A stretch of DNA of 64,000 nucleotides. It comes from Septoria linicola. Its lineage: Eukaryota; Ascomycota; Dothideomycetes; Mycosphaerellales; Mycosphaerellaceae. Below are positions 33,973-44,786 of the stretch, in pieces (positions within the stretch are counted from its first letter, which is position 1; every line of letters starts with the position of its first letter). Both the position numbers and the translations under genes were made by a program. The stretch spans positions 806,001 through 870,000 of the forward strand of contig CP099418.1 in the NCBI GenBank assembly GCA_024114885.1, given 5' to 3'. Under the pieces are notes generated by a model that had not been told where the DNA came from, did not search any database, and worked only from the letters and a program-made list of their open reading frames with translations.

Positions 33973-36100
33973 CTAGCCGTTGAGTGCAGCACTGATACGG
34001 CTTCCTCCGAATCGTGCAGCGAACCTCAGACCTTGTGATCCCATTGGAAAGTAGCTTACGAGGTACCAGACTAACGCGACGATCTGAACGATCGAGGTGA
34101 ATAGCGTCAAGATAGTGCTGCGCAACTGTGTGACAGGAGGTTAGCGAAATGTGGTTTCTATGACGAGTGTCCAAGCAACGCGTGACGAGTGCACCGTGGC
34201 TGGTGTGGTGATAGCGCGGCATTGATTTGTATTGTGAGGCTCGCAAAGCAGGGTAGAGTGCGTAAGATAGGGCAGTCGAATGGGGAGAGAAGGTGAGGCG
34301 GCATGTGGTGCTGGAGGATAATGGGGTCTGAATAGGTAGCACGCTAGCGCCTCAAGAAGACAGTAGTTCGACCGCATGATCGACGTCGCACCCGCGTAAC
34401 AAAGATATTGTTGACGCAAGAATACTTGGTCGTGGTTGGCGGTGGTTGGGATGGTGTTGTGGCGAATGCAGCCGAGACTTCCGAATAAAAGACGGACTTT
34501 CAGAAGAAATGGAGAGCTTACCCCAACCGCGAAGTACAGAGTCAGCACTATACTGCCGAAATATGTGGCTGTGAACGGTAATCGCTCTTGAGAGACGAGG
34601 TGGCGTACTATTGCACTCCATTAGCCAGTGACCACACAAGTGACACCCATGCCAGCCGGCAGCAAGAGCTGCAGCTTCGCGAGGTCGATATCGACTATGC
34701 CCACTGCACAGTCTCGCGCCACGAGCGACTACTGGCCGAGAAGCAAGCGGGAGTTGGTGTGGCAGAGGAGCAACAAGCTTGGAATGGCTGCTTACCATAA
34801 ACCATCGGACCCATCATGACTGCCCACGAGCCCAGAAACAGCATCGACGCCATTGTCCATCTGACCAGATGTTAGCGCAGCTTCTGAGGATGTGCACTAT
34901 CAATTTAGGCGCCGGTATGAACTGCTATCATGCACAGACTGAATTGTTTGAGCGTTGCCGGTGGCAGCAAGCTCATGCATAGCCTGGATGAAGTCCAGAA
35001 TAGATGATAGAGGTGCATGAGATCGACACGAGCTTCGCAGCACTTTTGGTGCGGGCGGCTGCAGGTGTCCTCGTTCGAGCTGCAGCAAGTACCCCGGACA
35101 TACTAAGCTTGTGGTCAGGCGGGCGCACCCACTGCATAAGTGCCCGCGGCTCGAGCACACTGCAAACGACCAGTGCGTGGCTGCGATGGCGAATTTTGAT
35201 TCGACGCGTGAACGATGACGATGGTGATGAAATCGATGCTCGGTTGTATAGAGTGCGAACAGGCAGCACACCCACTGGCGTCCACTAGCAGGGTTGCCTC
35301 GTTCGAGACCAGCCGGGCATGGATTGAGTATTTGTGATGACGGCCAGAAGAAGAAAGAGGATGTGATACGTACAATATTGCGAACTTGCGCGGTCTCAGG
35401 CTGAGTATGGGCATGAGCGTGAAGCAAACGATGAACAGGGCAATAGCGGCTAGATTCAAGCCACCGAAAAGTAGGAGACGATCCCACCGACTTACTGTGA
35501 GCACGAGTTAGCCCATGTCTCGGCTGAGTGACCCGGCTGGCTGTATGGCTGGGCAGGCCAGATGAATGACCACACAGAGCGGGCTAAGTGCGAGACCCGC
35601 ACGGCGCATGCACGTCGTAGGATGCTGCAGGAACTCCACCTGGTCACACAGCAAGCTCATAACGGGCAAATATGCAACATGCAATGCTTTGCATGGCCGA
35701 AACCATGTTAGCTGCGGCTTGTTGCGATGTCGAGAGATATGGAGAGCTCATGCAACCCCCACGGCTCTCTTCAACGCTCGTGTGCGGCAGCAACGACGGA
35801 CCAGAAACAAGGAAACTCGATGCCGAGAACGAGGTGCCTTGTCCAGATGATGTGCATAGTGGTAATGGACTTACGCGCAAACCACCCTTCTTCCTCTTCC
35901 CTTCGTGTCGGGGCGGGGAGGGGCGCTCCTGGGCCACTGGCCTCTGTAGTAGGCAGCCTGACATATCCTTCGCTCCCAAAGGGATTAAGCTTCGATAGAG
36001 AGCCCAAGATAGGATTCTGCTTGTTGGTATTGGCCGTTTCCTCTGCGCGACGTGCCCAGCCCAAGCTGTTCATGCTGTCCCGGAAGGACGACGAGGCCAT
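33973..36100 (-). CDS. SFT2: SFT2, Golgi transport membrane protein, five exons with long introns
   Basis: Exons on the minus strand are 35875-36100, 35374-35494, 34796-34860, 34522-34607 and 33973-34125. All fit in phase with GT-AG ends, giving 216 aa. The reading MASSSFRDSMNSLGW, LPAPTRREEEEGWFA, then RWDRLLLFGGLNL, LSLRPRKFAILW, MLFLGSWAVMMGP, RLPFTATYFGSIVLTLYFA, VALVWYLVSYFPMGS and GLRFAARFGG is unmistakably Sft2, a four-helix protein of the Got1/Sft2 family acting in fusion of endosome-derived vesicles with the late Golgi. The introns are 380, 513, 188 and 396 bp, far longer than the 46-91 bp introns elsewhere in this window. Open frames inside these introns have no recognisable content. 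Confidence 0.92.
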
Positions 36101-38815
36101 GATGGCGCGGGGAGTTGTGGCAGGTTTTGCGCGTCTTTGTGCAGTGCAAAAGTAGCGCGTTTGAGATTCGGAGTGTGGAGAGCTTCGAGCTCAGCGTGCT
36201 AGGGTCGACTGGTGCACTCTTGAAGGGTGAGATCAGCGGTATTGTGCTGCCTATGGGCGCAGCCGCGTGGTGTGGAGCAGCACCGGAAGCCGGATGATTT
36301 GTGATGGTGGTTGTCAAGCTCCGTTGCCTCAGAGGCAGCCAGATAGCTCAATGTGGACGGTGGCAATCGCCCAATGTTTGGTCTGAATATGTGTGGGCGA
36401 GCGTAACATTCACCTGCACGCACATGCACAAGGAGGACAACGCCAAGGGTTTTGCGGATGTCGGCTCTCTCACTCCGATGACCAGCTTGACCACGACTCC
36501 ACGCCTCACCAAGAATTGCTCTCTCGCGACAAAAGAGGGCAGCGGGTCAGGGTAACTAACTTCACGCTTGAGACGCAGGGCCACAGAGTTACGTGCATAC
36601 ACGAACCGCGATCCGGCTCTCGAGCTCGAAGGAGGTGTGTGTGAGAGAGCGCGGAGGGTGGTTCGTGAGTATCGGTTTCGAATGAATCGAGTGGCGCATG
36701 ATTCCTTGCTCGTTCAAAGACGCTCGCCTCTGACTGGGTCGAGCGATGGACGCCGACGCAGCAACGGCACCGAAAGTGCAATAGCCTGATTCAGCGCCGG
36801 GTCTCTGAGCAGCGCGCGCGACGCAAAGAATGTAGGCAGGGGCGTCGTGTGGGCTTCCTGTCAATGTATGTCTCGTCCGTTACAGTGGGTGTGGCTGAAG
36901 CTCGAATATGGCCAGTGCTCCATGCACACAAACAACAACCATACCGATGCACCAAGATCTGCTCGGCCGGACAAGTTGACCAAGCAGCGGTCCTGCCGTT
37001 CCAGCAGCCTGGGACACTACAAAGAACGATGCATCTTTGCAGTGCTGAGCGAGTGGGCAGGCTATCATGAGTCATTGGTCATGATGGAGGGCAGCCCTTT
37101 GGAACAAGATGGCAGCCGGTTCACAAGTAGCGGTTGATGGATTGCACGGGAGCTGCCTTGGCGAGATAGCAGGCAGTGTGCGTGCGTATACAAAGGAAGA
37201 GGCTCCGCTGCGTGCATGCATGTACCCAACTCACCTTCTTCTCTGCTGCCACTCTACATCTCACTCTAACGTGAAGTGCTCGAGCCTGCTACACATTGAC
37301 GCCTCAGATCCGCGACGACAATTGGTTGCAGATACTACCTCATTCAGCCGATTGATGCCGCACAGCCAACCTTGATTGCAGGCGAACCCAATATTCACCG
37401 CTGTAGCCGCGCTCCACCAGTCATAAGCGCGAAGGGACCAAGAAGCGAGCGACCCATTCCATCAGCATCATCATCATCATCATCATCCCGCCTGGCTGCA
37501 CCGCCATTTGGGTCCAGGACGGAACTGCGACGTCGTCTCACCGGCTTCCGAACACACCGTGCCTCCTGTCTTCCATAACAGTATCGTGCCGTCGTCCTTT
37601 GTGTAGTCATCTCCTGGCGCACAAGGGGCTCCATTCTTTGATACAAAGGTCGACATTGACAGACTGGTCGCACAAGGTTCACAAAGCACGCCAGACGGAC
37701 GGCCAACGATCGGCAAATTCCTGCCCCACGATTCTTAGCACCAACTTGCAACAGCACCACTACTCCACATTTGTCGCGACGTCGCACAACTCGACGAGCG
37801 ATACCCCACCGACTCTCTCTGTCGACGCCAGAGACACACGCCTGTCTGTACCAGCTGCGTGTCTCTTTGTACGCGAGAGCCGACATTAAGCGTCTCGAGG
37901 GAGCGGACTTGGTAGTCGACTTCGAGACGTAGTTACCTGTCGCCGCCTTCCAACTCCCCACGACTCACCGACGACCATAACCATCGAGCGCAGCTATCCG
38001 CTTTCACGTGCAAGCTATACCAACCACTCCACCAACGCCCGTCTCAACACGCTGCAGGCAGCCCGCTGCCTCGACTCGTGCCCTGAAAGGACACCGCGAC
38101 GGTGAGTGCTTTGCCTCCCTCGAGCGAGTTGCATTGTTGCGGCCTGTGTATGACTCCCCGCGCCCGCTGTCGGCCTGGCCTTTGAGAAAGGTCGAGTTCC
38201 AGAACACCAGTACCACACTGCTGGACAGCGACACAACAGACGGCAAGCCTACCCGACGCATCGTCTATATACGTCAATGCCTGCCTATCTGCACGCCGCC
38301 ATACCGAGCTTCACTTGGCGGCGCATGAAGGCAGCGTTGGCCGTGTCTGTGCATGTCTGCTTTGGGGAGCCCTGCTACGGCCGCGAAATTCAATGCAACT
38401 GCAGCCTGCCGTGAATGATTTGGCATTACTTGACAGGAACGTGTGAGCTGACTTCCTTCCTCTCTAGACTGCGTTCCTTCCTCAAATCCTCCATCCACGC
38501 GCACGTCACTGCAGAGCACCAAGTTGCCTGCTGCAGTGCACCTTCGAAGCCAACCGATCATTGGCGACAGCAATACCTCGGTGCTTACCACGGGCTTCAA
38601 CCCGGCCCTATAGCTGTGCCAGGCAAACACACCGGCGCCAGCCAGCAGCAAAGAGTAAGGCCGAAAGACACACACTGGTCACGCCGCAGCCTATTTTCGC
38701 ATCGACTGCACGCGCCGCCACGATATCCTCGCGTTGTCACTGGGCGAGTCTGCGAGAGAGCAGCACAAGAGTTTCGGCAAATATTGGCATGAGCGATTGA
38801 TCTGCAAATCAAGGA
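36101..38815. promoter_or_regulatory. 2.7-kb divergent regulatory region, SFT2 / bHLH factor
   Basis: The longest gene-free interval here. Many short, mutually overlapping open frames occur on both strands, none with a recognisable domain. Most of it probably is promoter and long 5' leader of the bHLH gene, as is common for fungal regulators. It contains a (CAT)7 microsatellite. A gene with very short exons cannot be excluded by eye. Confidence 0.4.
37466..37486 (+). repeat. (CAT)7 microsatellite
   Basis: Seven perfect CAT units within the long intergenic region. On the minus strand it reads as an Asp/His-type run, but no supported gene covers it. A polymorphic simple repeat. Confidence 0.85.
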
Positions 38816-40606
38816 ATGCCTGTATCTTGTGAGTTGTCACTTCCCTCACATACCGTGCTGACCCATCCCGTCTGCTCAAACACCAGACGAGATGAGGCTC
38901 GGCATACACTCCAAGCCAATATGGGCACTTTGCTGTACAGTGCCGTTGGGCTGCTCCAACAGTGCTCAGAAACTCATCTTCCGGTCCATGTGCTGACCTG
39001 TATTCGTGAAGCTACAGACAGCCTCACCACATTCCCACCCTTCGGCAGCCAAGCGAAGGCAACCGACGACAAGCGCGACTCACCCATTGAGTTCACTTTT
39101 GACAGTGGCTTAGACGACGATATGGCGAGCACGCAATCGCCATTTATCAAGGCGGAGCCTGACGATTTTAACAATTACAACGCCAACCAGTACATGAACT
39201 TCAACAACAACCACGGTCACATGAACCAGTCAGGCGGCAACATGAACGTGAACCCAGCCAATCTGACCAACGGCGGCAGCAACAATTTCATGTCATCTTC
39301 ATACATTGCAGATGACGAATTGGCCGACCTCAATATCGACAGCACACCGAACTTTGGCAACGACGTACAATTCCAGAACTTCCTCCAACAGCAGCACATG
39401 TCCCAACCCAACACGTTCTCACACACGCCAGACGGTGCGCCAATGCAGTCGCCATTCAATGGTGATTTCAACTACGGGCAGTTCCGGGCAGCGCCGGGCC
39501 AGCAGCAGTTCGGGCATAGTCTCCCGACACAGTCACAAGGCTTCAGACATCCTCACATGGGCGCGGACCGAAAAGTGTCTAACTCGCGATCACCCGCCAC
39601 GCCCAACACGCCGGGCATTCAACACCTGACAGTGAATGACGACGTTCACCCAGGAATGCAGCAGATCAATCACAGGCAACACAACTCCATTGGCAACGGC
39701 TGGGAAAGCACACCAAGCGGGCACAGTTGGGGCGAGTCCTCTCCATTTCCATCACCGAACGGGCAGCCACAACATCCTCAGATCGAGGCAGTCCTACGAG
39801 GCACACACCACCATCACAAGGTTGCATCAAGTCTTCCCACCAAGATGGAACCAGGTTTTGGGGCACCGTCTACCACGCAAGAGGCCAAGCGTCGGCGGAG
39901 ACGCGAGTCTCACAACATGGTCGAGCGGCGTCGACGTGACAACATCAATGAGCGGATACAGGATCTTGGTACCCTGGTCCCACAGCATCGACTCGAAGAC
40001 GAGAAGGTGCGCAAGCACCTGCAAACCAATGCCCCACTTTCACCCTCGATTGCAAATTCAGGCATGTCCCCACCAAACCCTTCCTTGCTTGGCACTTCAG
40101 CACGTCGAGCTACAGGGAACATCACTCAGGGCTTACCGCTCGAGGAGAAAGACAAGGGCCCGAATAAGGGTGACATCCTGAACGGCTCGGTCGCTTGGAC
40201 GCGAGACATGCTGTGGTTCATGCACAAGAAACTCAACCAGGAACAGCATCTCAAGGAGTACGTCCGAGAGCTTGGTGGCCAGTGGCCATTCGAGGAGACT
40301 GACGATGAGAGACGAATGACCTCGGAGTTCGTGGAAGTCCTCAACAAGCATCAACCCGCTGGCGGATTCGCAGGCTACACTCGTGGTCCTGGTTCTGGCT
40401 TGCGAGTGCCTGGTTTCACCAACCTCAACGGCGATAGCACGAACAATGGCGAAACGCCGAATCTGACCATCCCCGCCTTGAGCCCAGGATACCGCCCCGG
40501 AGGTAGCGGCATGTCAAGTGGTATGTCCCATGATTCCGCCAACTACAACTGGACCAATGATCCAAAGGAGGAAGATGAGTTTGGTATCGGTATGGAGATG
40601 CAATAG
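38816..40606 (+). CDS. bHLH transcription factor (annotated in other fungi as GlcD-gamma-like/Rtg-like)
   Basis: The frame is open from an ATG at 38816. A more conservative start is the ATG at 39122, which gives MASTQSPFIKAEPDDF, the sort of N-terminus seen in this family. The first 100 codons could be leader with a 5' intron. Asn/Gln-rich regions follow. The bHLH basic region (RRRRRESHNMVERRRRDN) and helix 1 (INERIQDLGTLVPQHRLE) lie at 39894-40005. A loop insertion of about 45 residues precedes helix 2 (NKGDILNGSVAWTRDMLWF). The basic region has the H-E-R residues (HNMVERRRR) expected for E-box binding. It is a nuclear regulator and its target pathway is not clear. The frame ends at TAG 40604-40606 but continues open for 44 codons more. 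Confidence 0.85.
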   Translation: MPVSCELSLPSHTVLTHPVCSNTRRDEARHTLQANMGTLLYSAVGLLQQCSETHLPVHVLTCIREATDSLTTFPPFGSQAKATDDKRDSPIEFTFDSGLDDDMASTQSPFIKAEPDDFNNYNANQYMNFNNNHGHMNQSGGNMNVNPANLTNGGSNNFMSSSYIADDELADLNIDSTPNFGNDVQFQNFLQQQHMSQPNTFSHTPDGAPMQSPFNGDFNYGQFRAAPGQQQFGHSLPTQSQGFRHPHMGADRKVSNSRSPATPNTPGIQHLTVNDDVHPGMQQINHRQHNSIGNGWESTPSGHSWGESSPFPSPNGQPQHPQIEAVLRGTHHHHKVASSLPTKMEPGFGAPSTTQEAKRRRRRESHNMVERRRRDNINERIQDLGTLVPQHRLEDEKVRKHLQTNAPLSPSIANSGMSPPNPSLLGTSARRATGNITQGLPLEEKDKGPNKGDILNGSVAWTRDMLWFMHKKLNQEQHLKEYVRELGGQWPFEETDDERRMTSEFVEVLNKHQPAGGFAGYTRGPGSGLRVPGFTNLNGDSTNNGETPNLTIPALSPGYRPGGSGMSSGMSHDSANYNWTNDPKEEDEFGIGMEMQ

Positions 40607-40741
40607 GGAGGCAATTTCAACTACCAACCACAGCCCATCACCTTCGATCCGCCTCAGCAGCCAAGCGTTGACCCATTACTCTACTCGCTCAACTTCGAGG
40701 ATCCATCACTTTTGGACCTACCGAAGTCGGAGCTAATGTGA
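40607..40741 (+). other. In-frame C-terminal extension of the bHLH factor beyond TAG
   Basis: Directly after TAG (context CAA TAG GGA) the same frame encodes 44 residues (GGNFNYQPQPITFDPP, then QPSVDPLLYSLNF and EDPSLLDLPKSELM) and ends in TGA at 40739-40741. The composition (Gln/Asn/Pro-rich followed by an acidic/hydrophobic segment like an activation motif) continues the preceding protein smoothly. It is either the true C-terminus cut off by a CAG-to-TAG change, or a readthrough tail. Confidence 0.55.
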
Positions 40742-42775
40742 TGGGTTACACAGACACCTGCTCGAGCGCTTGAACCGAAGTTCGACCCCTTGCGTCACGA
40801 TACCCGACTTCAGCTGCATTGACGCACTCTGCGACGTCCGTTGTATCGGCTTACCGCGGCGGTATAATGCGACACCATCACCGACCGACAATCTCAACTC
40901 CTGTATTCACCTTGTTTGCGACAATGATGTTACCTCATGAGCTCTTTTGACATCTATCAACCACACCAGCGGCGTTTCGGGTTACACGGATTCAAACAAT
41001 GGGAACCTTCGGACTTTGCTTTGACACCAATGATACCACTATATGCTTTTGCTTTGACGACCTGCCTCTCCAACTACTTGGCTACTGGCCCCTTTACAAT
41101 CTCGGCTACCCATTTGCGATGATCACGACTGCTCTAGACCCCTTTCTGGCAAATGCACCCACGGAACCTGGCAACCATTCCGGCCATAGTAACAACACGA
41201 TCATCTAGAGCGAGGAATGGAACGCGGCTCCGGCCTCTACTCCTTCCCAGCGCCTATTCATGTTGCACGGCAAGTGCTGCATTCTGTGGTGCACAATTTG
41301 TCACGAAACCATCCATGTTGATGAGATACCTGTTTGCTGCGTTTTTATGAATCTCGACCTACGGCATGGCGATAGAGACTGGAGTAGGGTCGGAGTTTAC
41401 ATGCTTGCTTACACTGGCTGGGATATTTGTGCTGTTTTCGAGATGTGCATCGGACGGTCACCGAGAGCGTGTGCGACTGCTGAAGATTGCGATCGATCGA
41501 CTTGTTAAGGAATGGGCATGACTGGCTGGACTGATTATGCGACATTGACAAGCATCAACACATGTTTAATGGGTAGCCGAGATAGCTGTTTTATCAAATG
41601 AATTACCAACAATCACGGGAGCTCCGATCATGTCCTCGTACGTTGGCAAGTAGACACTAGTATCAAGGTAGTGCGGTGAGGTGAGCTAGACGTAGGAGTC
41701 GATAAGTGATATAGTGGGGATTCTCTAGGATCCATGAGCAGTAGAAGCAGGAGACAAGACCGGTGGTCGACGGGACAGTCAGTATGCAGATGGGGATTGT
41801 GAGGTCGAAACAAAAGATGTGTGATATGTTCCACTTTCTGCATTGACATTCACATTCCTTGCTACCAAGTACTACAATCGTTGTTGTTGATGGGTGAGTA
41901 TGCAGTCGAGTCTACTTTGAACGTGTCAGAGGCCTACATCCACCGCTATTCTATCCCCACTCTTCGCTCTCTGCCGTCTTCGACAGTTTGAGCTACGCCA
42001 CAGTAGCACAGTGGCTTGGTGTCAAAACTTGGCTTGGGAGAAGGAGAGGGTTCCCTGGTTGTAGCAGTCTGATACAATCCTATTCAAAACACGGTGCACT
42101 GCCTGCATCCTGTCGGCTCGTTGGCTTGATTCGTCACCGCTTGCATCTTGAGCGGCTGGTATTGCGCCTTGCCCGGGTTCCCAGCGACCTGGTTCATGAC
42201 CAGTGAGATCGTTGTGAATGAAACCGGTTCATGGGACGGAGTTGTCCTGGTCGGAGGGTCTGCTGCTGGGGCATCTATTTCCAACACGGCTAACCACTGT
42301 TGCGAAAACCCAGCCAGCTGCTCGTGCGGGTCTCTGATGTTGCGTTCCAGTGCTCGGTGCCGGTGGACGAGAGGCAGAAAGAGGTTGTGTATTCCAAATT
42401 GTGCATGTGGTAAAAGAGATCATGGTCTCATGTCGTCGAGATAAGCGTGATGCTTTGATCTGGGTTGGTTCGGTTTGGTTTTCTGCAACCCTACGATCCG
42501 ACCATCCCTTGCTTCCCTGGTTCTCGGGACCATCTTCCTCTGCTGCTTCTGCCTTATGATCTGTGACGAGGGTGGTAGATGCCAATCCGTGGCAATGGCA
42601 CTGTCACCCAAGTACCGAGAGCGATGCTTGCAGCAGGGCTGGACACGGCTTTGCTGAGCCACATGCAGAGAAATGGTACTGGTATTTAAGCTCAGCTGGT
42701 TCTCCTCTGCAGCATTCCCGTCACGTGCTGGTGGTACTCTTTGCTGCGACTCTGCTCTGCGCTATGCTGACATGC
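40742..42775. other. 2-kb convergent intergenic region, no gene supported
   Basis: It lies between the bHLH gene and COX19, both ending toward it. Frames of up to 118 codons (42229-42585, minus) are Ser/Pro/Arg-rich with no domain. No RNA gene recognised. This is long for a 3'-3' interval, so an unrecognised transcript is possible. Confidence 0.3.
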
Positions 42776-43114
42776 TCACTTCGCTGCCGCACTCTTCGCC
42801 TTCTCCTCCGCATCCAACTCCGCCTTGACCTTTGCCTTCAGAGCATCCTGCGCCTGATCTTCAGGCGACTGAAACCCCAAATTGCGCATCGAATCGGGTG
42901 CCATGAGGTTCCTATCCATACGACACTGCAAGTAATTCTTGCTCAGCTGTCTGCACTCTTCGTCGTTGACGCCTCGTTTTGATTTGATGCATCGCAGATA
43001 TTGTTTCATGATGGGCTGACATTCCGCCTCATGGTCCAGTGGGAAACTGCCTCGCTCGGGCGGCGAAGGTTTGCTGAATGTCGTGCGGCCACCGGGGCCT
43101 CCAAATGTGGACAT
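42776..43114 (-). CDS. COX19: Cox19, cytochrome c oxidase assembly factor
   Basis: Single exon of 112 codons. MSTFGGPGGR, then ERGSFPLDHEAEC, are typical of Cox19. The coiled coil-helix-coiled coil-helix core has two exact twin CX9C motifs, CQPIMKQYLRC and CRQLSKNYLQC, followed by RMDRNLMAPDSMRNLGF. These proteins are imported and oxidatively folded by Mia40 in the mitochondrial intermembrane space and serve copper delivery to cytochrome c oxidase. The C-terminus is a Lys/Glu/Ala helix. Length is normal for fungal Cox19. Confidence 0.96.
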   Translation of the reverse strand: MSTFGGPGGRTTFSKPSPPERGSFPLDHEAECQPIMKQYLRCIKSKRGVNDEECRQLSKNYLQCRMDRNLMAPDSMRNLGFQSPEDQAQDALKAKVKAELDAEEKAKSAAAK

Positions 43115-44011
43115 GTTGTGCTTTGAACGATGATGATCGATGTGTTGAGGTGGTGGAGCAATATCTCTTCGGATCTCCGATGGATGGATTCAGGATGCAA
43201 TGGCGCACGAGCACTCGGGGAGCGGAGAGGCTCGAGCACTTGCCGGAGACACTTTCGCTGAATCAAACCCTTGACGACTTCCTAACCAAAACACCTCTGC
43301 TTTTTTCGCGGAACATGGCCGATTTGACGGGGCTCATCGGCCACTACTCGAGGGATGCATCGCGGCAAACTGTTCCATGCGCATCGTTTCATAACCGACT
43401 GTCGGCCATCATCTGGCGAGCCTTCCCGTCTGCTTTAGCTGTCGGAGGTGCCCCGGGGTTGGGTGGTGTTATTGCACCGCACTGCACATCCTTTGCGGTC
43501 CGGCGCAGGCGATGCAGCAAGACCTACGTGCTTTGTGTGTCGTGTTGCGACCGGACTGGCGAAGACTAGACGCGCATGCCTGGAAGAGGCGTTTGCATGT
43601 CTCGGACGTCTCTCATGTCTCATGTACAACGGCTCGATGGCCGCAGGGATGGGCAGCGGCAGCGTGTGTTGGTCTGTCGGCAGAGAGACTTTGACTCGTT
43701 ACTTGTGCTGGTGAGCGCCTTTGACTTTTGCCAGGCAGTGGGCGATGAGGAGAAAGCTAGAACCTGAAGACAATGATGGCAGGCGGTACCTCAGTACAGG
43801 CATGCATGGAAAAGACTCTGATCGTGAATACAGGCGTAGCGAGTGGATCTATCCCGCATACTACCATAGGACCTGGCTTCCACGCTGGGATGCAGAAAAT
43901 CTCAACAATGGACGACATTCCAGCCTTGTCTCCGGCTGGTTGACCATTACTCCATGCTCGGCATAGCATTCAATATCGTGCAGTGTTAAGGGAATAACGA
44001 GAGAGTGTCTA
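43115..44011. other. Intergenic region upstream of COX19
   Basis: About 900 bp with the COX19 promoter at its left end. A 163-codon plus-strand frame (43078-43569) runs antisense to the COX19 start and has no recognisable domain. I treat it as chance. Confidence 0.3.
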
Positions 44012-44286
44012 CTACTTCTCCACAAACAAGTCCACTTTCCATCCACAGTTCTTCCGCAGCCTCTTGCCAAAGACCGCATCATGATTGGTTTCACGATCGG
44101 ATCTGGATGGAGTCTATGAAGCACGATGCTTCCCGTTCCGCGCAAGATATCTGTTAAAGCTACTACTGAGCCCTCACTCTGCTGCGCTGGCCTCAGACTG
44201 GAAGTGCTTGATCTAGTGGTTGAGTTCCCAGCTACCAACACGGTCCATCGCGTCAATCTCGCTCCGTCTAGAACGGACTGTCTCAT
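44012..44286 (-). pseudogene. Degenerate 3' fragment of an 'ipa'-type gene
   Basis: On the minus strand the sequence reads RWTVLV, then GSVVAL-, then GSIVLHRLHPDPIVKPIMMR, and in the next frame FGKRLRKNCGW-KVDLF to a TAG at 44012-44014. This is the same C-terminal module as in the 30144-32571 gene (GSAV.F, HRPHPEPVINPIMLR, IGKR). At least two single-base shifts are needed to align it. No upstream part of the protein is present. It is a gene relic, and with the 30-kb copy it shows that the family was present at two sites within 14 kb. Confidence 0.65.
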
Positions 44287-44786
44287 ATTGCCATGTCAAC
44301 TCGAGCATTTGGCTCACGTCAGTGGAAGCGCTTCAATTGCACCCAGCAATGAACATCAACGGCTGATATGACATCCTCGTAACAAGCTATGCGATGATAT
44401 TGACCAATCAGAGACGTGAACCGAGATGGCTCTCATTCTAGATACCCGATTGGGACGACCAAAGGAAGGAGACCTGTAGTGGTGTTGAATTGATCTAGCC
44501 TTATATTACCAGCTCACGCGTAGTCCATTCTGGAGCTCTGTTGGAGATGCCATAGCATGCGATTCTTGCCTGCATCTGGAAAGTCCGCAGGTCTCTGCCA
44601 TCGATAACGCTGGGCCTGATGTCCGTGCAAGATTTCCAGGTTGTGCTCAAGCATATAATGATCGCAAGGAAGTAGCTTTGCGACCCTATCTCAATCTGAG
44701 CACAATACCACGTACTCAAAAGTGGAATACTTGGTTGAAACTTGTCATCGTTCGCCACGCCTGCGACATCTGAGGAGCAGAGCAGC
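44287..44786. promoter_or_regulatory. Upstream region of the Rieske oxygenase
   Basis: 500 bp between the ipa relic and the oxygenase start. A TTG-started extension of the oxygenase frame to 44742 exists but adds nothing family-like. A 161-codon minus-strand frame overlaps the oxygenase coding strand and is a shadow. Confidence 0.3.

Noticed and set aside
34126..35874. Open frames inside the SFT2 introns as separate genes (for example 34352-34798 minus, 35004-35288 plus)
   Set aside because: They extend across SFT2 exons in the wrong frame and have no domain, and the SFT2 exon chain explains the conserved sequence.
37466..37486. Repeat array as a CRISPR candidate
   Set aside because: It is a simple CAT trinucleotide run without spacers in a eukaryotic sequence.
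36101..38815. A transposon or retroelement filling the 2.7-kb gap
   Set aside because: No terminal repeats, integrase, reverse transcriptase or transposase motifs were seen in any frame.
10973..40741. TAG read as a sense codon (altered genetic code), because TAG interrupts the HET and bHLH frames
   Set aside because: TAG is the normal terminator of several clean genes here (zinc transporter, KIN1, SFT2), so reassignment is excluded.
43078..43569. A 163-codon plus-strand frame overlapping the COX19 start
   Set aside because: It is antisense to a certain gene, has no recognisable domain, and begins inside COX19 coding sequence.
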